DNA from: CAVQTK01 sp963716455
Lineage (GTDB): Bacteria > Pseudomonadota > Gammaproteobacteria > Coxiellales > Coxiellaceae
NCBI GenBank assembly: GCA_963716455.1
Contig: CAVQTK010000015.1
Span: 1-41,714, forward strand
DNA: 41,714 nucleotides
Reading direction: 5' to 3'
The translations under genes were made by a program, and so were the position numbers. Of this stretch, positions 37,742 to 41,714 are shown piece by piece. The number at the start of each line of letters is the position of its first letter. Within the stretch, counting starts at the first letter, position 1. A model generated the notes under the pieces. It made no database searches and had not been told where the DNA came from. It saw only the letters and a list, made by a program, of their open reading frames with translations.

Positions 37742-38379
37742 ATGGATGATAAAAAAATGATTTTAATTGTAGAAGGACAAGGTGATAAAGTCTTTTTTGA
37801 GAAATTATTTAAAAAAATTAAATTTAATATAGAAGTTAAAGTTAGTACTCCTCAAGATTATGATCTTGATAGAAATGGGAAAAAAAGAGCCATTCTTTTG
37901 TTGGAAAGGTTAATAAAACAACTTGTTGATGGGAGCATCTCACATTTGGGTATAGTGCTAGATGCCGATTTTAAATGTGATGCTTGGGGATTTGAAGTAA
38001 CTTTTGAAAAGATTAAAAAGGTGCTAAAGACAAATGGATATAGTGATCCTGAGGAAAAATACAGCGGATTAGCTTTTCCCCCATACCAGGTGGGTTAAAT
38101 AGTATTGGTTTATGGATTATGCCTAATAACTGTGCGGAAGGGATGCTTGAGGATTGGATTAAGGAGTCTGTTGAAGAATCTGAGACTCTCTTACTTGACC
38201 ATGCCATTAATACAACAAATAATTTACCTAATAAAAAATTTAAATCTATCCATAGTAGTAAAGCGGAGGTGGCTACGTGGATGGCATGGCAAAAGATGCC
38301 AGGCTGTGGTTTTGATCAAGTAATAGATGACAGTTTAATTAATTTACGATCTCAACCAATGATGCAATTGATTGAATAA
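37742..38379 (+). pseudogene. DUF3226 TOPRIM-type protein, one frameshift
   Basis: The first frame (37742-38098) has MILIVEGQGDKVFFEKL (TOPRIM Glu) and LGIVLDADFKCD (DxD). After 38083-38089 the coding moves to the next frame: PGGLNSIGLWIMPNN, GMLEDWIKESV, SSKAEVATWMAWQKMPG, ending at 38379. A run of five C near 38084 would be six in the intact gene, restoring LAFPP-IPGGLNS. The rebuilt protein is about 212 residues, typical for DUF3226. Such proteins accompany AAA ATPases and are thought to be nuclease partners in phage defence. Preceded by AGGGAG and directly downstream of the ATPase pseudogene. Confidence 0.85.
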
Positions 38380-39372
38380 ATAAAACAAGAAATATATTTA
38401 TATGGTTGATTCAAAATCGTTATCCGAAGAAGCTCAAGAGGTAGATAGAAATATGGCTACATGTGAAGATTTATAATTTATTCTTCAATAATTCTCTTTA
38501 TTTCTTGTCATCAGAAATGGTAGCGCTAAGCTGATGATCTTTAATTCCTTAATACAGAAATTATAGCTCTTATCTGACTGCCAGAGGTTTTTGAAACATT
38601 CAGAAGAGAAGGTTAAGTTTTGAATGAACGCATTATTTTGGAAGGCTTCAAAATAGTTTTGGTAACTCTTCGATGTCGGCTAAAGATTTTTACTATCTTT
38701 GGTTTCATGAAAAAATTGTTTAAAATTGCTACCAAATATTTTGCAGAACTATGTTAATTACCCTCTTTTGAGGGATTGCTATCTATAAAAACAAGGGTTC
38801 CACGGTTCCAGACCAGGCCATCTTTATTATTTTTCTTATAAAACAAGTAATTAAAAAAACAACATATCCGTGTCATAGGTGACAACTAAATTTCTATATT
38901 ATAACTACCTATGACACTGGACAAATTGATTCCCTAACAATTTGTTTTATTATAGAAATAAGAAAATTAGCCTGGTCTGGCACTCTTGGCTGGCTGCTCT
39001 TCACACTGAATATATTTCAACACCTAACAGAATTATTTGACACTTCTCACTAATAATACCAGCAGAATCCAACTTAGTTTAATCAAGCCTTGTTCCACTT
39101 TAACTCTTGGCCTAAAATAGACGCCAGCTCGCTGGTTCGATCCATATAACCCTCTTTTTTGTGGTAAAAAAATGATTATATGATTTTGATTTAGAATCAG
39201 CGAGTTAGTCAAAGATTCCTTTTCTATCCTTCTTTTTTCAATGACTCAATTTTTTGTACCCTACAGAGTAAAAACTGCTATTTGAATTGTCGATTAAGAT
39301 TATTTTAATAGCATACTGTTATCATATATTTAATCATTTAAATATTAAATTTACGTTAAATTGGAATAATAC
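38380..39372. other. Gene-poor decayed region with inverted repeats
   Basis: No supported gene in this roughly 1 kb. A 24-codon frame at 38403 (MVDSKSLSEEAQEV...) may be a remnant. A perfect hairpin CCCTC-TTTT-GAGGG is at 38761-38774. A larger inverted-repeat element is at 38808-38980. TGGTTCGATCC at 39133-39143 repeats the T-arm of the tRNA-Lys gene. The remainder is AT-rich with stops in all frames. Confidence 0.5.
38808..38980. repeat. 173-base nested inverted-repeat element
   Basis: The ends are CCAGACCAGGC (38808-38818) and GCCTGGTCTGG (38970-38980), perfect inverted copies. Inside lie a second perfect pair, GTGTCATAGGT (38870-38880) and ACCTATGACAC (38907-38917), and looser complementary AT-rich segments around TTATAAAACAA and TTGTTTTATTATA. 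No coding capacity. Confidence 0.65.
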
Positions 39373-40765
39373 ATGAAAAAGAAAAGAAGGCGACAAATCA
39401 GGTGAAAAAATTTTTTATCATGTCACATCCCCCTTAAGAACGACCAGAATCTTACAAATATCAACATTATGGATTGTTAATCAGTAAAGCTGGATCTGGT
39501 TTACAGATCGTGAAGAAACAGATTTAAAACCAGCGATTTATTTGAATGATTCCAAATAAAAATCAACTACTTTAAAGTATTTGAAGATCATGAGCATAGT
39601 CGTGATCCTATAGTTTTTTAAAGTCCAGGTTGATAATAGTTTTTCCATAAAAAAGACCCAGGAGATGGTAGTGCATTTCGATGCTTACAAGACATTCCTT
39701 CGCAATGTATAGAATTATATACACTCGACCAAAAGTATATTAATTATGAGCACGAGTTAAGTAAGCATAGTCACATAATGGTGAATTCTGATCCGCAAAA
39801 AAAACTAAACATACCTCAAGTTCTGCGAGACTAAGAGCAGCAATCTTTATCTAGTATGAAAGATGACATTGAGGAGACAACCTTACCTAGTTTCCAAAAA
39901 TCTGGCGATTCTTTATCAGTTACAACCAGCAACTATCCAGAACTAGAAAGTACATTTGAATTAGAGTCACTTGAATTCCCCACTGTAGAATTGCCAGGCT
40001 TAGATGAAGACAGAAGGGTGACCTGCCAACGACTGAAGATCCATTGGATGATTTTTCAAGCCGCGTTGATTCTCTTACTAGTGAACCCACCCTGGCTATC
40101 GCGCACACCAACCCTCCAGAACTAGGAGAAACATCTGAATTAAGAATACCACTTGAATTCCCCACTATGGATTTGCCAGACTCTAGATGGAGGCCAAGGT
40201 AGTTTAACGACTGAAGATCCATTGGATGATTTTTCAAGCCACGTTGATTCTCTTACTAGTGAACCCACCCTGGCTATCGCGCACACCAACCCTCCAGAAC
40301 TAGGAGACACATCTGAATTAGGATCACTTGAATTCCCCACTATGGATTTGCCAGAGCTTAGATGAAAGACCAAGGTAGTTTAACGATTGAGGATTCATTG
40401 GATAATTTTTCAAGCCACGTTGATTTTAGTACTAGTAAACCTACCCCAGCTATTAAAACCAGCTCTACAGAGCCAGAAGACATCACATCTGAGTTAAGAT
40501 CACTTGAATTCCCCACTGTGGTTTTGCCGAGCTTTTAATGAAGCAGAAAGATAGTTTAAGTAGTAGAGGACGGTACTGATCTGACTTAATGATATAATCC
40601 ACCAACGTACTAGGGTTTCATCTCTAAGCATTACCCAAAGCAGGAATATTTAAGAGAACTTCAAGTGGCTCAAATGAAGTTACCAGTGTAGTCAAACCTT
40701 CAATTGTGACCCATGAGCCAAGTAGTCAAGTAGTCAAACCTTCATTCATGGCTAGCGAGCAATAA
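39373..40765 (+). pseudogene. Frameshifted gene with about 59-residue acidic tandem repeats
   Basis: From ATG 39373 (MKKKRRR) fragments in several frames include ERPESYKYQHYGLLISKAG, then KKDPGDGSAFRCLQDIPSQ and MKDDIEETTLPSFQKSGDS. From about 39900 a repeat follows: units starting near 40023, 40201 and 40377 (periods 178 and 176 bases), with an earlier partial unit at 39902-40022. A unit encodes EDPLDDFSSHVDSLTSEPTL, NPPELGDTSEL and SLEFPTMDLPEL. A unit of 177 bases (59 codons) would keep frame, so the indels have broken it. The tail reads VTHEPSSQVVKPSFMASEQ before TAA 40765. The ancestor was probably a soluble acidic repeat protein; function unknown. Confidence 0.7.
40023..40555 (+). repeat. 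Three near-complete tandem DNA repeats of 176-178 bases
   Basis: Units begin at about 40023, 40201 and 40377. The first two are almost identical over about 150 bases (for example TGGATGATTTTTCAAGCC, CTATCGCGCACACCAACC), while the third is more diverged. A fourth, partial unit precedes them. The near-identity of two units suggests recent amplification or gene conversion. Confidence 0.8.
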
Positions 40766-40993
40766 TATATTCATAATTCAGGACTTGATCTGCTAATACA
40801 ATTTTAGGAATATTTATTTGTCCAATATTCATTTTTTGTCTGTCCTTTTAATGCTATTCAGAGCGTCAAATTTGTCATTCCACCACTTGTCGACGTGATG
40901 CACTCGTGCCATTGAATTCTAACCCAATGGTTTCACCAAATTAAAGTATGTTTATGATTTTTAATCATTACATTTAATTCATCAGGATACTAA

Positions 40994-41194
40994 TCAAGCA
41001 TTTTCTTTTTCCAAAGGAATATCATCTGGCTCAACCCAAACAACTTTCCCCTCGTGCCAAGTGCAGACAGGATTGCCAGCCTGCTTGTGTTTTAATAATG
41101 CGATTCTAATTCCAGCTTGTAAAGTTTTGGTAACCTCTTCAATATTGCAAAAAAATTGAGAAATAGAATCGTTTTCTAGGGATTTATTTTCCAC
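40994..41194 (-). CDS. Small partner protein of a zeta-toxin-like gene (putative antitoxin)
   Basis: 66 residues starting at GTG 41194 with GGAGG seven bases upstream. The sequence ends VCTWHEGKVVWVEPDDIPLE, a pattern I associate with small proteins encoded beside zeta/AAA kinase-like toxins (a helical AGIRIALLKHKQAGNPV segment, then a W-x-x-GKVVW strand). It follows the toxin pseudogene on the same strand with 36 bases between. It appears intact, so it may persist as an orphan antitoxin. Antitoxin function is inferred from context only. Confidence 0.7.
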   Translation of the reverse strand: MENKSLENDSISQFFCNIEEVTKTLQAGIRIALLKHKQAGNPVCTWHEGKVVWVEPDDIPLEKENA

Positions 41195-41230
41195 GATAGA
41201 CCTCCAATAAATTTTTCCAGAGTATTAGAA

Positions 41231-41714
41231 TCAATAATTTTTTGAGATCGTAATTCCTGCCCCTGGAGCAATTAATCTTGGGGAATTCAATTCTGAATTA
41301 TTATAAAATTGCCAGGAATCAGTGATGGGCTGATATAAGTTAAAAAAATTATTTAGTTTCAGGCACAATATGTCCACTTCTGACTTTACTCTCTCAGCAA
41401 CACGAGAGAAAGCAAGTTCAGGGCTTTCCAACCACAAATACACTAAATGAAAGTAATATCCTTGTTGCTTTAAGGAAGAAATCCATGTAGCGAAAGTTTT
41501 ACTGGCTAGAGTTGTTTCAAAAGCAAAATTCATTTTTTCATTCGCTAAATGACGCCGACATGCCATGCCAGCATAATTCGCCCAACTTCAAAAGCAGCCT
41601 GTTCAGGAGCAAACCCGCAAAGCCCCTGGGCAATGACATCTGCATTCACATAATCATCTACTTTTAGTGCGTCTCGCAATAATGACGGTGCAGTGCTAGT
41701 CTTTCCAGCTCCAT
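41231..41714 (-). pseudogene. Zeta-toxin-like kinase, frameshifted and partial at right edge
   Basis: The visible part begins at the window edge with Walker A GAGKTSTAPSLLRDAL, then VDDYVNADVIAQGL and FEVGRIML. At about 41568-41577 a five-base tandem duplication (GCATGGCATG on the coding strand) breaks the frame; without it the protein would read GRIMLACRRHLANEKMNFAF continuously. The second frame continues FAFETTLASKTFATWI, HLVYLWLESPELAFSRVAERV. A further lesion near 41365-41385 replaces the usual GGHxVPE segment: VRSGHIVPET is readable in another frame. The end is NNFFNLYQPITDSW...PRLIAPG. Intact zeta toxins phosphorylate UDP-N-acetylglucosamine; this copy cannot be functional. Confidence 0.82.

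Noticed and set aside
39920..40373. Two minus-strand open frames with similar translated sequences
   Set aside because: They are antisense reads of the tandem DNA repeats; the plus-strand peptide connects with upstream and downstream coding fragments and is the likelier original frame.
40023..40555. CRISPR-like array
   Set aside because: The repeat unit is about 177 bases and coding, with no short repeat plus unique spacer pattern. I saw no CRISPR array elsewhere in the window.

Overview
The window reads as an AT-rich chromosome segment from a gammaproteobacterium, most likely a host-associated member of the Legionellales (Legionella/Coxiella/Rickettsiella-like). The inference rests on low GC, a UvrY/LetA-type regulator, an ankyrin-repeat protein with a candidate cysteine-protease domain of the kind exported by Dot/Icm systems, many short palindromic repeats, and extensive gene decay. 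No 16S rRNA or Dot/Icm gene is present, so the placement is inferential.

Layout. 1-2.4 kb: the start of a long coiled-coil protein (minus, running off the left edge) and a DEAD-box helicase broken by a one-base frameshift. 2.5-8 kb: a divergent carbohydrate pair, a glycogen debranching enzyme (minus) and a TreZ-type trehalohydrolase (plus), then a NarL/FixJ response regulator; copies of one intergenic repeat family lie between these genes. 8.4-14.7 kb: a minus-strand operon-like trio of a small hypothetical gene, a 1754-residue polytopic membrane protein with a large internal duplication, and a GNAT acetyltransferase. 14.9-19.3 kb: a small hypothetical gene, a DUF1328 membrane peptide fused tail-to-tail with a truncated arginine dihydrolase-like gene, gltX, and a hexose mutarotase overlapping gltX. 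19.6-24.6 kb: tamA-tamB, both carrying frameshifts (a 12-A tract at the tamA start, two opposite shifts in tamB). 24.6-28.4 kb: serine biosynthesis (serA, serC, and a divergent SerB-like phosphatase) with large inverted-repeat elements. 28.6-33.6 kb: a site-2 protease, an EamA transporter, an FMN reductase, an alpha/beta hydrolase, a nitrilase-family amidase and a small disordered protein.

34-36 kb holds the best candidate host-interaction locus: a lipoyl-like domain protein lacking the modified lysine, two bases upstream of an ankyrin-repeat protein with conserved-looking His and Cys motifs.

From tRNA-Lys(CUU) at 36.3 kb to the right edge the DNA is a graveyard of accessory genes: an OLD-like AAA ATPase plus DUF3226/TOPRIM pair (a defence-type pair), a frameshifted gene with about 59-residue tandem repeats, and a zeta-toxin-like gene inactivated by a five-base duplication beside an intact small partner gene. 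The trio around the giant membrane protein and the ankyrin/lipoyl-like pair are the least explained units and the best candidates for undescribed biology.
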